A stretch of 64,000 nt of DNA from Tsuneonella mangrovi (GTDB lineage: Bacteria > Pseudomonadota > Alphaproteobacteria > Sphingomonadales > Sphingomonadaceae), in NCBI RefSeq assembly GCF_002269345.1, contig NZ_CP022889.1, positions 248,001 through 312,000 of the forward strand, given 5' to 3'. Under the pieces are notes generated by a model. It had not been told where the DNA came from and made no database searches. It saw nothing but the letters and a program-made list of their open reading frames with translations. Numbering within the stretch: position 1 is the first letter of the stretch; every line of letters begins with the position of its first letter. The position numbers and the translations under genes were made by a program. Positions 9,136 through 19,903 of this stretch are shown one piece after another.

Positions 9136-10331
9136 CTGCGCCGATCCCGCTCGAACATGCGCAGGCGCGACTGCTCGACGGAGTGAAGCCGCTCGGGGTT
9201 GAGACGCTTCCCGCGCGCGATGCAGTCGGGCGGTTTCTCGCCGGGCCGATGGTCGCGGCGCGCACCCAGCCCTCTGCCGACCTGTCGGCGATGGACGGAT
9301 ACGCGACCCGCGCGGACGATCCCGTAGGACCGTGGACAGTGATCGGGGAAAGTGCCGCGGGCCATCCTTTCGCGGGCGAACTCGCAAAAGGCGAAGCGAT
9401 CCGCATTTCCACCGGCGCGCATATGCCGCCCGGTGAGACTTGCGTGCTGCTGCAAGAAAACGTTGCGCGTGATGGCGATCAAGTGACACTCGCCAACGAA
9501 GATGGCCCGACTACGCGCCATATCCGCCGCAAGGGTTTCGATTTTGCCGAAGGTGACATGCTCCTGCCGGAGGGAACGCGGGTCGGCGCGGCTCAACTCG
9601 CGCTTGCGCTGACAGGCGGCTGCGCGGAGATGGCGGTAGGAAAGCGTCCGGCGGTGGCGGTGATCGATTCCGGTGACGAACTCGTTGCACAGCCAGATCC
9701 GGCCAAGCCACACGCCCTTCCCGCCAGCAATGCGGCGATGATATCCGCGATGTGCCACGGGCTCGTTTCCAAAGCACAAGTGCTCGGCCCCGTACCCGAC
9801 CAGCCCGAGGCGTTGATGGCGGCATTCGAAGCGGCGCGCGATGCTGATGTCGTTGTCACCACTGGTGGAGCATCAGTCGGCGATCATGACCTCATACGCC
9901 CGGTGCTTGAGCAATGGGGCGCGACCCTCGATTTTTGGCGAGTGGCGATCAAACCCGGCAAGCCGCTGCTTGTCGCGCGCAAGGGGGCGCAGGTTGTGCT
10001 TGGGTTGCCGGGCAATCCGGTTTCCGCATTCGTCACCGCGCACCTGTTCTTGCTGCCGTTGCTGCGGAAGCTTGGCGGCGCGGCGAGCGCCCTGCCCCGG
10101 CTCCATCCTGCATACCTGACCCAACCGATGCCTGCTGGCGGCGCAAGACGCGAATTCGTGCGCGGGCGATGGACCGAAGGCGGCGTTGCGCCGATCTCCG
10201 AGCGCGACAGCAGCGCCTTGCGTTCGCTCGCCGTGGCGGACGTGCTGATCGATCGGCCCCGCGATGCGCCTCCCGCCGAACCGGGGGATGCCGTCCGGGT
10301 TATCCCGCTCGAAGATGGCGGAAATGCTTGA
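9132..10331 (+). CDS. moeA: Molybdopterin molybdenumtransferase MoeA
   Basis: Inserts molybdenum into adenylylated molybdopterin. The 399-residue protein has the order expected of MoeA: an N-terminal substrate domain ([14 protein letters not shown]), the MoCF-binding domain ([18 protein letters not shown], near residues 235-252) and [17 protein letters not shown], followed by the small C-terminal beta domain. ATG 9132 overlaps the moaC stop. It ends 25 bases before the lexA operator. The moaC-moeA-lexA order fits a sphingomonad. Confidence 0.95.
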   Translation: MTAPIPLEHAQARLLDGVKPLGVETLPARDAVGRFLAGPMVAARTQPSADLSAMDGYATRADDPVGPWTVIGESAAGHPFAGELAKGEAIRISTGAHMPPGETCVLLQENVARDGDQVTLANEDGPTTRHIRRKGFDFAEGDMLLPEGTRVGAAQLALALTGGCAEMAVGKRPAVAVIDSGDELVAQPDPAKPHALPASNAAMISAMCHGLVSKAQVLGPVPDQPEALMAAFEAARDADVVVTTGGASVGDHDLIRPVLEQWGATLDFWRVAIKPGKPLLVARKGAQVVLGLPGNPVSAFVTAHLFLLPLLRKLGGAASALPRLHPAYLTQPMPAGGARREFVRGRWTEGGVAPISERDSSALRSLAVADVLIDRPRDAPPAEPGDAVRVIPLEDGGNA

Positions 10332-10355
10332 CGGACGAATCAAGGTTGCCTAATT

Positions 10356-10370
10356 GTTCCATATTCGTTC
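10356..10370 (+). promoter_or_regulatory. LexA operator (SOS box) upstream of lexA
   Basis: GTTC at 10356-10359 and GTTC at 10367-10370 are separated by exactly 7 bases. GTTC-N7-GTTC is the known LexA box of alphaproteobacteria. It lies 30 bases before the lexA start codon, consistent with autoregulation. A second example lies in front of dnaE2 at 61590-61604. Confidence 0.88.
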
Positions 10371-10400
10371 CGCGATTTGGAACATTGAGGGAGGAGCGCA

Positions 10401-11081
10401 ATGCTCACCGCCAAGCAACACGAATTGCTCCAGTTCATCCAGCGTCGGCTTGAGGAAAGCGGCATCTCGCCTTCATTCGAGGAAATGAAGGAAGCGCTTG
10501 ACCTGAAGAGCAAGTCGGGCGTGCACCGGCTGATTTCGGCGCTCGAGGAACGCGGTTTCATCCGCCGTTTGCCCAACCGGGCCCGTGCGCTCGAAGTGAT
10601 AAAGCAGCCCGAAGATGCGGTGTCGGCTCCCCGTGCGGCGAAGAACGACAACGTGGTGCAGATGCGCAGTGCTCCGCCCCGACCCGAACCCGCGAACGAT
10701 GTGATCGAGATCCCACTGCACGGACGGATCGCCGCCGGTGCCCCGATCGAAGCGCTTGAGGGTCAGAGCACCCTGCCCGTTCCCGCCGCGCTGCTTGGTC
10801 CGGGCGACCACTACGCGCTCGAGGTCTCGGGCGACTCGATGATCGAGGCAGGGATTTTCGACGGCGATTTTGCGCTGGTAAAGCGTACCGATACTGCCCG
10901 CGACGGCGAGATCGTGGTTGCGCTCGTGCGCAACGAGGAAGCGACGCTCAAGTACTTGCGGCGCGAGAACGGCATGGTCCGGCTCGATCCTGCAAACGGG
11001 GCCTACGAGCCGCAGATCTACCGGCCCGACGAAGTAGTCGTGCAAGGCCGCCTGTCAGGGTTGCTGCGCCGCTACCACTGA
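10401..11081 (+). CDS. lexA: SOS repressor LexA
   Basis: Transcriptional repressor of the DNA-damage response that cleaves itself when RecA is activated. The 226-residue protein has an N-terminal winged-helix DNA-binding domain ([40 protein letters not shown]), a linker rich in charged residues, and an S24 peptidase domain. The Ala-Gly cleavage site is in RIAAGAPIE near residue 112. The catalytic Ser is in [16 protein letters not shown] and the Lys in [11 protein letters not shown] strong Shine-Dalgarno (GGGAGGAG) precedes ATG 10401. It has its own operator just upstream. It converges with comEC, 9 bases away. Confidence 0.97.
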   Translation: MLTAKQHELLQFIQRRLEESGISPSFEEMKEALDLKSKSGVHRLISALEERGFIRRLPNRARALEVIKQPEDAVSAPRAAKNDNVVQMRSAPPRPEPANDVIEIPLHGRIAAGAPIEALEGQSTLPVPAALLGPGDHYALEVSGDSMIEAGIFDGDFALVKRTDTARDGEIVVALVRNEEATLKYLRRENGMVRLDPANGAYEPQIYRPDEVVVQGRLSGLLRRYH

Positions 11082-11090
11082 GAGGGCTGC

Positions 11091-13274
11091 CTAGCGGCCC
11101 CGATCGCGCCACCAGCCGTGGTTGCCCTGGTCCTGCGCGACGGTATGGACCTGCTCGTCCGCCAGCGTGATCGCTAGTCCACCGGTGCGCGCGAGCAACC
11201 GCCCGTCCGCCTTGAGCCAAAGCGGGCGGCAGCTTCGGGGCAGCCAGCGACTTGCGACGACGATGTCTGCCCGCGCACACGCTGCCGCCAGCGCGCGCTC
11301 CTCGATCATCGAACGACCGCGAGCCATCAACAGGTGCCATGACCGCCCCGCGCGTTCGATCGTCAGGACGCAGAAGTCGGGATTGCACCGTGCACCGGGC
11401 CATTGCGCGAGCGGAAGCGGGTCGCCGTCCATCCCGGCGAGTTCGAGCAGGTTGTCGCGTGTGAACTCGCTTCGGGTATCGCGCAGGACCAGCAAGCGCT
11501 CGTCCTCCCCGGTGATGCCCACGTGCTGGCCGCCGCCCGAAACGAGGATGTCGGGAACCGGCGTGTGCAACAACATTACTGTCGCCAGCGCCGATGGAAT
11601 TAGACCCAACAGCCGCACCCGCCCGTGCCACAACGCGAGCCACAGTCCTCCGACCGCGAATAATGCAAAGGTCAGGTGGCTCATCTGCGGCATCATCTTG
11701 ACCGAGCCGGGTTGCGCGGCAGTGAAATGCGCGATCGTCAGCAACAGGTCGAGCGACTGCCCCGCGAGCCACCATGCCGGTGCGCCGAGCCCCACAATAT
11801 CGAGCGTGAGCGCAATCGCGATGAGCGGCATCGAGACGAATGTCACCAAGGGAATCGCGACAACGTTGGCAAACGCCCCGTAGATCCCTGCCCGGTGGAA
11901 ATGCAGCAACACGATCGGCATCAGCGCCAGTTCGATCACGAAGCCGGTTACCAGGAGCATCAAGGCGCGTTTTGCGAACTTTGCTCTCCACGTTTCCTCC
12001 TGTGGGCCGAGGAAACGTTTGACCGGTGCCGACTGGTGCAGCGCGACGATCGCGATAACGGCGGAAAAGCTCATCTGGAAGCTCGGCCCGATGACCGATT
12101 CGGGCCAGAGCGCGATCACGAATGCCGCTGCGACCGCGACCATCCGTAGCGACAATGCTTCCCGCCCGAGCGCAAGTGCGCCGAGTACCAGCATTGCAGC
12201 GGCACAACTCCTGACGGTTGGCACCTCCGCCCCCGTTAACAAGGTATATCCGATGCCCGCGACTGCAGCGATCGAAGCCGCGACCAGCGGCAGGCGTACG
12301 CGGAGCGCGAACCACGGCCACAGCGCAAGCAGGCGTATCGCCAGGATATAGGCTGCAGCGATGACCGCGCTGACATGGAGCCCGCTGATCGACAGAAGGT
12401 GAGTTAGGCCCGCATCGCGCATCGCGTCTTCATCGGCCTCGCTAATCGCGCCCCGGTCCCCGCTGGCAAACGCCGCTGCGATAGCTCCGGCAGATCCGCC
12501 CAGTTCACCCCGTACATGTGCGGACAATGCCCGTTGCACCCGGTCGAGGCCCCAGTCGTCTCGCGGCGCTGCTTCGACGACGGTAATCGGCCCGACGAGC
12601 GAGCCGGTCGCCGCGAGCCCACCGAACCACGCGGTGCGGGCGAAGTCGTAGGCACCTGGCAGCATCGGTGGAGCAGGCGGCATCAACCGGGCGCGAAGCC
12701 TGATCCTGGCACCGTCATCGATGGCCGGATCGGCGTGGTCGAGCGGCACATTGATCCGCACCTTGCGAGCACTGCCCGAAACAGCGTCCCGATAGGCCAA
12801 GGTAATACGCACTCGCCCTTGCGCGGGCTTGTCGCGCCGATCGAGGACCCGGCCGTCGATCGAGGTCAGGACCGGTCGTTCGATCGGTTCTGCGCCGACG
12901 ATTGCGGATCGGCTCCAGATCAGCAGCACGCCAAGGGCGATGGCGAGGCCAAAGCCTACCGTCGCCATGCGCACGTTGGTTCGCTCAGGTCGATCGCGCC
13001 ACAGCGCAGTGGCTGCCAGCGCTGCTATCAGTGCAACGCCGATCGATGCGATCCATTGCCATGGTCCGGCAAGCCTGAACCACAATGCAATTCCGCCGAT
13101 CAGTGCGACGACCAGCCAAGGGGCACGATCAAATTCGCGGCTTCCCAGAAAACTCTCGATCCCATCGAGTGCACTGGACAAGTCAAGCGCCTTGCGCCAA
13201 GGACGCTGCACTGCAGCATCGCCCTGTGCGTCGCCCTCCCCCATGGGCACCTGTGGCGCCGGTTGCATGGCCAT
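11091..13274 (-). CDS. comEC: ComEC/Rec2 family DNA-uptake channel protein
   Basis: Polytopic inner-membrane protein of the ComEC/Rec2 family, which moves single-stranded DNA into the cytoplasm in competent cells. About 727 residues from ATG 13274 (ATG 13268 is also possible); a longer frame would run into gltX. An N-terminal DUF4131-like region is followed by the competence domain with the signature LTHLLSISGLHVSAV. Many hydrophobic segments follow, including PLVAASIAAVAGIGYTLLTG. The C-terminal part lacks the HxHxDH motif of the metallo-beta-lactamase domain found in complete ComEC proteins; only a metal-site-free remnant (SGGGQHVGITGEDERLLVL) remains. The gene converges on lexA and is divergent from gltX with about 29 bases between. 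Confidence 0.88.
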   Translation of the reverse strand: MAMQPAPQVPMGEGDAQGDAAVQRPWRKALDLSSALDGIESFLGSREFDRAPWLVVALIGGIALWFRLAGPWQWIASIGVALIAALAATALWRDRPERTNVRMATVGFGLAIALGVLLIWSRSAIVGAEPIERPVLTSIDGRVLDRRDKPAQGRVRITLAYRDAVSGSARKVRINVPLDHADPAIDDGARIRLRARLMPPAPPMLPGAYDFARTAWFGGLAATGSLVGPITVVEAAPRDDWGLDRVQRALSAHVRGELGGSAGAIAAAFASGDRGAISEADEDAMRDAGLTHLLSISGLHVSAVIAAAYILAIRLLALWPWFALRVRLPLVAASIAAVAGIGYTLLTGAEVPTVRSCAAAMLVLGALALGREALSLRMVAVAAAFVIALWPESVIGPSFQMSFSAVIAIVALHQSAPVKRFLGPQEETWRAKFAKRALMLLVTGFVIELALMPIVLLHFHRAGIYGAFANVVAIPLVTFVSMPLIAIALTLDIVGLGAPAWWLAGQSLDLLLTIAHFTAAQPGSVKMMPQMSHLTFALFAVGGLWLALWHGRVRLLGLIPSALATVMLLHTPVPDILVSGGGQHVGITGEDERLLVLRDTRSEFTRDNLLELAGMDGDPLPLAQWPGARCNPDFCVLTIERAGRSWHLLMARGRSMIEERALAAACARADIVVASRWLPRSCRPLWLKADGRLLARTGGLAITLADEQVHTVAQDQGNHGWWRDRGR

Positions 13275-13303
13275 CAACGCTTTGGATAAGGGAATGAATT
13301 CGC

Positions 13304-14749
13304 ATGGCAAGTGGTAGCGGGGCAGTCGTAACGCGCTTCGCCCCGTCGCCGACCGGATTCCTCCACATCGGCGGTGCACGCACAGCGCTGTTCAACTGGC
13401 TCTACGCGCGCCATCACGGCGGCAAGGCGTTGCTGCGGATCGAGGATACCGACCGCAAGCGCAGCACCACCGAAGCCATCGATGCGATCCTCGATGGGCT
13501 TTCATGGCTTGGGCTCGAATACGACGAGGAGCCGGTCTTCCAGTCGCACCGCGCAGAGCGCCATGCCGAAGTCGCGCGCCAGTTGCTCGATGCCGGCCAT
13601 GCCTACAAGTGCTTTGCGACACCCGAGGAGCTCGAAGCGATGCGCGCGGAGCAGCGCGCAAACAAGCAGCCGATGCGCTACGACGGGCGCTGGCGCGATC
13701 GAGATCCTTCCGAAGCCCCGGAAGGCGCGCCTTACGTCATACGCCTGAAAACGCCGCAAGACGGCGAGATGGTGATCGATGACGCTGTCCAGGGCCGCGT
13801 CACGGTAAGGAACGCAGAGATCGACGATTACGTGCTGCTACGCGCCGACGGCACACCGACCTACATGCTCGCTGTCGTGGTCGACGATCACGATATGGGG
13901 ATTACCCACGTCATCCGTGGTGACGACCATCTCAACAACGCGTTCCGCCAGCTGCCGATCTACCATGCGATGAACGCGATCGAAGGAGGCTGGCCGCAGC
14001 CGGTCTATGCCCACATCCCGCTGATCCACGGGAATGACGGGGCCAAACTTTCCAAGCGCCATGGCGCGCTCGGTGCGGAGACCTACCGCGACGAATACGG
14101 CATCTTGCCCGAAGCGCTGTTCAACTACCTGCTGCGGCTCGGTTGGGGGCACGGCGACCGCGAGGAATTCACCAAGGAAGAGGCGATCGCTGCATTCGAT
14201 CTCGACGGGGTCGGCAAGAGCCCGTCGCGCTTCGATCTCAAAAAGCTCGAGAACCTCAACGGCTACTATATTCGTGCGGCGGACGATGCGCGGCTTGCAT
14301 CGTTGGTCGCTGCCCGCATGGAAGGCGAGCCGGACCTTGCATTGCTCGAAAAGGCGATGCCGCAGCTGAAAGTACGTGCAAAGAACCTCGACGAACTTGC
14401 TGAAGGTGCAGCGTTTCTCTTCCATAATAGGCCGTTGGTAATGACCGACAAGGCCGCCGCACTTCTGGACGCGGATGGGAGAGCGCGATTGGCAAGAATT
14501 TCGCGGGCGCTGCATAGGGAAAACGACTGGACAATCGAGGCACTCGAAGCCACTACGAAGGCGCTTGCCGAAGAGCTCGAAGTGGGTCTCGGCAAGCTTG
14601 CGCAGCCGATGCGCGCGGCATTGACGGGCACAACCACGTCGCCCGGGATTTTCGACGTACTGGTCCTGCTGGGACGGGACGAGGCTTTGGCGCGGATCGA
14701 CGATCAGATCGATCACGCGGCGGCTTCGTCCGGAGCAGGCAAAGCATAA
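13304..14749 (+). CDS. gltX: Glutamyl-tRNA synthetase
   Basis: Charges tRNA-Glu with glutamate (and in many alphaproteobacteria tRNA-Gln also, followed by amidation). The 481-residue class I synthetase has the HIGH-type motif [20 protein letters not shown] at residues 12-31 and the KMSKS-type motif [11 protein letters not shown] near residue 247. The anticodon-binding helical C-terminus is complete. ATG 13304 follows an AAGGGAA ribosome-binding site. gltA follows 16 bases downstream. Two tRNA-Glu substrates are encoded at 52920-53096. Confidence 0.97.
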   Translation: MASGSGAVVTRFAPSPTGFLHIGGARTALFNWLYARHHGGKALLRIEDTDRKRSTTEAIDAILDGLSWLGLEYDEEPVFQSHRAERHAEVARQLLDAGHAYKCFATPEELEAMRAEQRANKQPMRYDGRWRDRDPSEAPEGAPYVIRLKTPQDGEMVIDDAVQGRVTVRNAEIDDYVLLRADGTPTYMLAVVVDDHDMGITHVIRGDDHLNNAFRQLPIYHAMNAIEGGWPQPVYAHIPLIHGNDGAKLSKRHGALGAETYRDEYGILPEALFNYLLRLGWGHGDREEFTKEEAIAAFDLDGVGKSPSRFDLKKLENLNGYYIRAADDARLASLVAARMEGEPDLALLEKAMPQLKVRAKNLDELAEGAAFLFHNRPLVMTDKAAALLDADGRARLARISRALHRENDWTIEALEATTKALAEELEVGLGKLAQPMRAALTGTTTSPGIFDVLVLLGRDEALARIDDQIDHAAASSGAGKA

Positions 14750-14765
14750 TCTGAAGGAGACCATC

Positions 14766-16052
<1,287 letters not shown>

Positions 16053-16061
16053 GGCTGGGCG

Positions 16062-16265
16062 ATGGGCATCCTGCGCATCATCCTCCAAGTGGTCGGTGGC
16101 TTCCTGACGTTCGCCGGAAGCTTTTTCGCGCTGCAGGGTGCCGGAGTGATCATGTGGCCGCCCGAAAGCTATATGCTTGCTGACGGGCAATGGGTGATCA
16201 ACGGCGCGATCATCGCGCTGGTGGGGATCGGCGTGTTCGTGCTTGGCCGGAAAATCGGACGCTGA
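16062..16265 (+). CDS. Small two-helix membrane protein, unknown function
   Basis: A 67-residue protein starts 9 bases after gltA. It has two hydrophobic segments, approximately residues 3-28 (ILRIILQVVGGFLTFAGSFF) and 46-61 (VINGAIIALVGIGVFVLG), with a basic C-terminus (GRKIGR). The loop contains MWPPESYMLADGQW. No family is recognised. It ends 3 bases before the convergent kinase-like gene. Close spacing to gltA supports a real gene in the same operon. Confidence 0.7.
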   Translation: MGILRIILQVVGGFLTFAGSFFALQGAGVIMWPPESYMLADGQWVINGAIIALVGIGVFVLGRKIGR

Positions 16266-16268
16266 CGA

Positions 16269-17645
16269 TCAGTCGTCGCGGGCGGGGACTGCCAAAGTGA
16301 AACGCGCGCCCTCCCCCGGGGCGCTTTCAGCCCAAAGATCGCCGCCCATCGCTCGGGCGAGCCGGCGCGAGATGTAGAGCCCGAGGCCCGATCCCCCGTC
16401 GCCGCTGCGACCGAGCCGTTCGAACTTGCGAAACACCGCTTCAAGCTGGTCGGTCTGGAGGCCTGGTCCCTGGTCCGAAACCGTCACCAGAGCCCTGTCT
16501 CCGTCGCGCGCGAGCGCAAGCGCAACCTGCGAACCTTCGGGCGAATAGCGGATCGCATTGCCGACGAGGTTGAGCAGGACTTGCAAGACACGGCGGAACT
16601 CGCCGGTTGCAGGCAGGCTTTCGCCTTCGGGCGGCGCGACGAGAGCGATCTTCTGCTCTTGCGCGCGTACCCCGAGGATGCCGACCGCGCGGCGGGCAAG
16701 GTCGCCAAGGTCGATCGCATCGGGTGCCGTCTTGAAGTCGTCCGATTCGACGACTTCGAGATCGGAAAGGTCTTCGATCAGTGACAACAGATGCTGCCCC
16801 GCCGATGCGATATCGGAGGCGTAGTCGCTGTATTCGTCCGCCAACGGGCCCGCGAGCCGCGAGCGGATCGTTTCCGCATTGGCGATGATCCGGGCGATGG
16901 GTTGGCGCAGCACTGGTGTGAGTTCGCGGCCGAACGACGTCGGTAGCTGTTCGGCCTCTGCCGGGACCTCTCCAGTCGCAACTGCGAGCGGCCTGTCTGC
17001 GACCAACAGAAGCTCGAACCCGGCGCTTCCCGGTTCGGGGGCACCCAATGGCACGAGGCTGGCGGTCCAAAGTCGATCGGATCCTGGTACGTGGCAGGTC
17101 GCGCCGTCCAGCAGCCGCCAGTGCAACGGTTGGCGATGCGCAAGGCCTTCGAACGAGACCAGCTCGCTCCACTTGCGGGATTTCTGCTCGCGCATCGCTT
17201 CGGCGAGGTCTTGCAGATCGGGTGCGGAGCAGTCGACAGCAATAGTCTGCTGGTCCGGGCTGAGGCGCGCAGTGAGTTCGGCCAGTTCCCGATCGATTGC
17301 GATACGCCGCTGGGTGGCATCGTCGTCGGCCTCGGGCGGAATGGGGCTGCTTTGCCACGTGCCGACCGCAATCAGGCATCCGCCATCTTCATCACCGGAC
17401 TGTGGGGCGATTTCGACCCATGCACGAATGACGTCCTCGCCATCGATCGCGCGGATCGTGCGGGCTACCCGGAGTCCGAGCGCGCGGGCCTTGCGAACCA
17501 ACTCGAGCAGTTCCGGGACAGCCACCGTGCCCGGCAGCTCGCCTCCGCAACGGCGCTGCAGGCCCGCAAGCGGTTCGTCTGCCTCGACAAGGCGGTCGTG
17601 AGCATCGGTGCGCGCACGTGCAAGAACAGTGACTGGCGCGGTCAT
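16269..17645 (-). CDS. Histidine-kinase-like protein without the phospho-accepting His
   Basis: A 458-residue protein with the architecture of a soluble hybrid-free sensor kinase: a sensory N-terminal half (to about residue 230), a dimerisation/H-box helix and a complete HATPase domain. The ATP-binding boxes are intact: N box LLNLVGNAIRYSPEGSQ, G1 VSDQGPGLQTD, F box FRKFERLG and G2 GGSGLGLYISRRL. The H-box segment, however, reads FGRELTPVLRQPIARI (residues 238-253), where the His of the normal S-H-E-L-R-T-P motif is replaced by Pro 244. No transmembrane segment is obvious. It may therefore bind ATP but not autophosphorylate in the usual way. It is the last gene of a four-gene reverse-strand cluster starting at 20203. 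The N-terminal part has no recognised domain. Confidence 0.8.
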   Translation of the reverse strand: MTAPVTVLARARTDAHDRLVEADEPLAGLQRRCGGELPGTVAVPELLELVRKARALGLRVARTIRAIDGEDVIRAWVEIAPQSGDEDGGCLIAVGTWQSSPIPPEADDDATQRRIAIDRELAELTARLSPDQQTIAVDCSAPDLQDLAEAMREQKSRKWSELVSFEGLAHRQPLHWRLLDGATCHVPGSDRLWTASLVPLGAPEPGSAGFELLLVADRPLAVATGEVPAEAEQLPTSFGRELTPVLRQPIARIIANAETIRSRLAGPLADEYSDYASDIASAGQHLLSLIEDLSDLEVVESDDFKTAPDAIDLGDLARRAVGILGVRAQEQKIALVAPPEGESLPATGEFRRVLQVLLNLVGNAIRYSPEGSQVALALARDGDRALVTVSDQGPGLQTDQLEAVFRKFERLGRSGDGGSGLGLYISRRLARAMGGDLWAESAPGEGARFTLAVPARDD

Positions 17646-17648
17646 CGT

Positions 17649-18611
17649 CTAGACAACCGTGGAGCGGCCGGATTCAGCCAACAGGGCCACCGCGCGGTCG
17701 GTCCTCAGCGTGTCGAAGCCCTCGGGCAAGGCGATATCCGGGTGGAAATAGAGGAATTGCTGCTCGACTTCCTTGGGTTTGAGGCCCGCTGCCCGCAGAG
17801 CGATCGAGAGACGCGCCAACTGTCGGTCGTTGGTGGCGACGATCGTTAGGTCGCGCGCTTGCTTGACCGAAGCCGAGAGCGCGCTGAGGAAGATCGCAAC
17901 GCCGGAATGTCCGACCGATAGCGCGGCGCGGATGCCATTGCCCATTTCGTTGACCAGTCGCTCGATCAACCCGAGCCGGCTGGCGCTTTCGTTGTACGAC
18001 TGACGCAGCTGGATTTGCGCGTCGGCGGCCGCCTCGCGGTGATGCTCCTCGCTCGCGGCCAGCAAGCATTCGAGCGCATTGTGAAACAGGTCCGATGGCA
18101 GTTCGGTGAGCGGAAGTTCCATGCGGTGCTGCCGCTGGACGAACCGTGCCTGGGCCGTCAGCGCTGCCATGGCGGTGGTGGCGACCTGGTCTTCATCCGA
18201 TGAAACAAGCGCCTGGAGCAGCGGGCTGAGAACCGGGTCGATCGCATTGCGTCGCTCGAGCCGCGTAGTGAGCTGGAACTCGAGTGCGAGCGCATGGCAG
18301 TGGCTGGTGATGCCGCCGTCCGCCATCAGGCGCTTGGCGAGCTGCTGGGTGTTTTTCTCGGCGAAGCCGTGCGGGTCGGGCAGCTTGCCGAATTCGGCCT
18401 GTGCCAGAACCAGTTGGCGAGCCAGTGCCATGATCATCCCACGCACCCTGCTCACGATCTCGTCGCTGAACAGCGAGTGATCGTGGTTCGCGAGCAAATG
18501 GCCGAGAATCGGCTCGATCGTGCCGAGCACGACGTCACCGTGCGCAAGCTCGTCGCGCAACACCGATTCGATGGGAATCGTGGTCGATTGGCTCATGACA
18601 GCATCATTCAT
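17649..18611 (-). CDS. Helical protein of unknown function
   Basis: A 320-residue protein, unrecognised. It looks entirely alpha-helical, with no signal peptide and no membrane segment. The middle (ATTAMAALTAQARFVQRQHR) and the stretch SEEHHREAAADAQIQLRQSY look like helical bundles. The C-terminal third has IVATNDRQLARLSIALRAAG and a short motif YFHPDIALPEG. It lies 3 bases upstream of the His-less kinase gene, so the two are almost certainly co-translated. It may be a partner of that protein, but this is inference from spacing only. An alternative start is Met 6. Confidence 0.75.
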   Translation of the reverse strand: MNDAVMSQSTTIPIESVLRDELAHGDVVLGTIEPILGHLLANHDHSLFSDEIVSRVRGMIMALARQLVLAQAEFGKLPDPHGFAEKNTQQLAKRLMADGGITSHCHALALEFQLTTRLERRNAIDPVLSPLLQALVSSDEDQVATTAMAALTAQARFVQRQHRMELPLTELPSDLFHNALECLLAASEEHHREAAADAQIQLRQSYNESASRLGLIERLVNEMGNGIRAALSVGHSGVAIFLSALSASVKQARDLTIVATNDRQLARLSIALRAAGLKPKEVEQQFLYFHPDIALPEGFDTLRTDRAVALLAESGRSTVV

Positions 18612-18646
18612 CGTGCCCGCGATAGCGCAGCATGGTTAAATGCGCG

Positions 18647-19819
18647 TTAGCTGCGTCGGAAAGGCTTCAGAAGGCGGGCAAAAAGCCCGACGATCCCGAT
18701 CCCCGCCAGTCCCAGCGCCGGTACGCCCGCCACAGCAGCCCAAAGTGCACCAAAGTAAACAAGTGCCCGGTCGCCGAAAGGTCGCGCCCAGACCGGGGCC
18801 TCCGGCTCTCTCGACAGGCGCATCGCTGCGACGACGACACTCGCAGCAAGCATACCTGTGATCCGCATTTCGGGCATGATTCCTGCGGATACAGCGATCA
18901 GTGCTGCATCGAGGATGACCCCGAATGCAAAATCGAGCAATTCGCGCTGCTTGCTCCCTCCCCCCGCCCGTGCGAACCGGGCCAATTGCTGCGCGACTAC
19001 TGCAAGCAGCCCAGCAAGCAGTAGCGCGAGGAACCCTGCTGCCACGCGCCCGCTTTGGCCGGCGAGCCCCGCTCCCACGGCGAGCGCAGTCGAACCGGAC
19101 AACATGAGGTTTGGCAACCAACGTGTTCGATTCCTTGTGGAAACGAACTGCGCGATGCGATAACCAAGCGCTTCGGTCGGCCGCGTCCAAGCGGGAGACG
19201 GCACGTGTTGCTTGAGCCATTGGCGCTCCAGCCTCGTAGCAATGGCCTGGCTACGGACGAGCGACCAGCGGCCATCATCAAGCGCCGATTCGGGAACCGG
19301 AATTGCGCGCACACCGCGCTGCAGGGCGATCCGCAGCAGGCCTGCAATGGCATCACCATCGGCGGGTAGCGCGGTGAGCGATTCGACTGCATCCCCACGC
19401 ACCAACAGTAGCCCGCCCCACGCGCGATCGCGATCGATCCGCTCAAATCCGTGCTCGAGCCCGCTTTCGACCGGCAGGACCGCGACCCCCGCACGATCCG
19501 AGAAGCGTTCTTTCAGCCAGGCGTGGTCAGCGACCAGACCGGGTGCGATGACCAGAACCTCGTCGTTCGCACTGACCAATCCGGAGAGGCTGCGATGCGC
19601 GGCGATAGCATTGAATTTGATGCCGAAATCGTCGCACTGGTGCTGCAAGGCTGCGATTTCGGGGCCGACCGTTTCGGCCAGGCACACGACCCGGCTGCAT
19701 CCGAGCGCATGGGCGGCATCGACCTGCAATGCGAGGACCGTTCGCCCGGCAAACGGCAGCAGGCCCCTGCCCGGTTCGCCGAACTGCGCGCCCAATGCCG
19801 AAAGCAGTGCAATGCGCAC
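18647..19819 (-). CDS. Degenerate nucleotidyltransferase / CDP-alcohol phosphotransferase-like membrane protein
   Basis: 390 residues from GTG 19819, chosen because a GAGGAGG ribosome-binding site lies 7 bases before it; an ATG 60 bases upstream has no such site. Residues 1-50 (LLPFAGRTVLALQVDAAHAL) resemble the N-terminus of sugar-phosphate nucleotidyltransferases, but the GxGxR signature is absent. Residues 212-235 (TRPTEALGYRIAQFVSTRNR) and the following membrane segments resemble the entry to a CDP-alcohol phosphotransferase domain, as in fused IPC transferase/DIPP synthases. The DxxDG-AR catalytic motif is missing. Membrane segments are near 238-256, 260-282, 300-315, 322-336 and 352-385. 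Probably non-catalytic or with changed activity; the domain identification is by eye. Confidence 0.6.
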   Translation of the reverse strand: MRIALLSALGAQFGEPGRGLLPFAGRTVLALQVDAAHALGCSRVVCLAETVGPEIAALQHQCDDFGIKFNAIAAHRSLSGLVSANDEVLVIAPGLVADHAWLKERFSDRAGVAVLPVESGLEHGFERIDRDRAWGGLLLVRGDAVESLTALPADGDAIAGLLRIALQRGVRAIPVPESALDDGRWSLVRSQAIATRLERQWLKQHVPSPAWTRPTEALGYRIAQFVSTRNRTRWLPNLMLSGSTALAVGAGLAGQSGRVAAGFLALLLAGLLAVVAQQLARFARAGGGSKQRELLDFAFGVILDAALIAVSAGIMPEMRITGMLAASVVVAAMRLSREPEAPVWARPFGDRALVYFGALWAAVAGVPALGLAGIGIVGLFARLLKPFRRS

Positions 19820-19903
19820 CCGTGCGCCTCCTCGAACCGGTTGAACGGTGAAACTAGGGTCTACGAGGAGCGGTGCCAAGCATTCGCGCGGCGCAGCGCG
19901 AAA

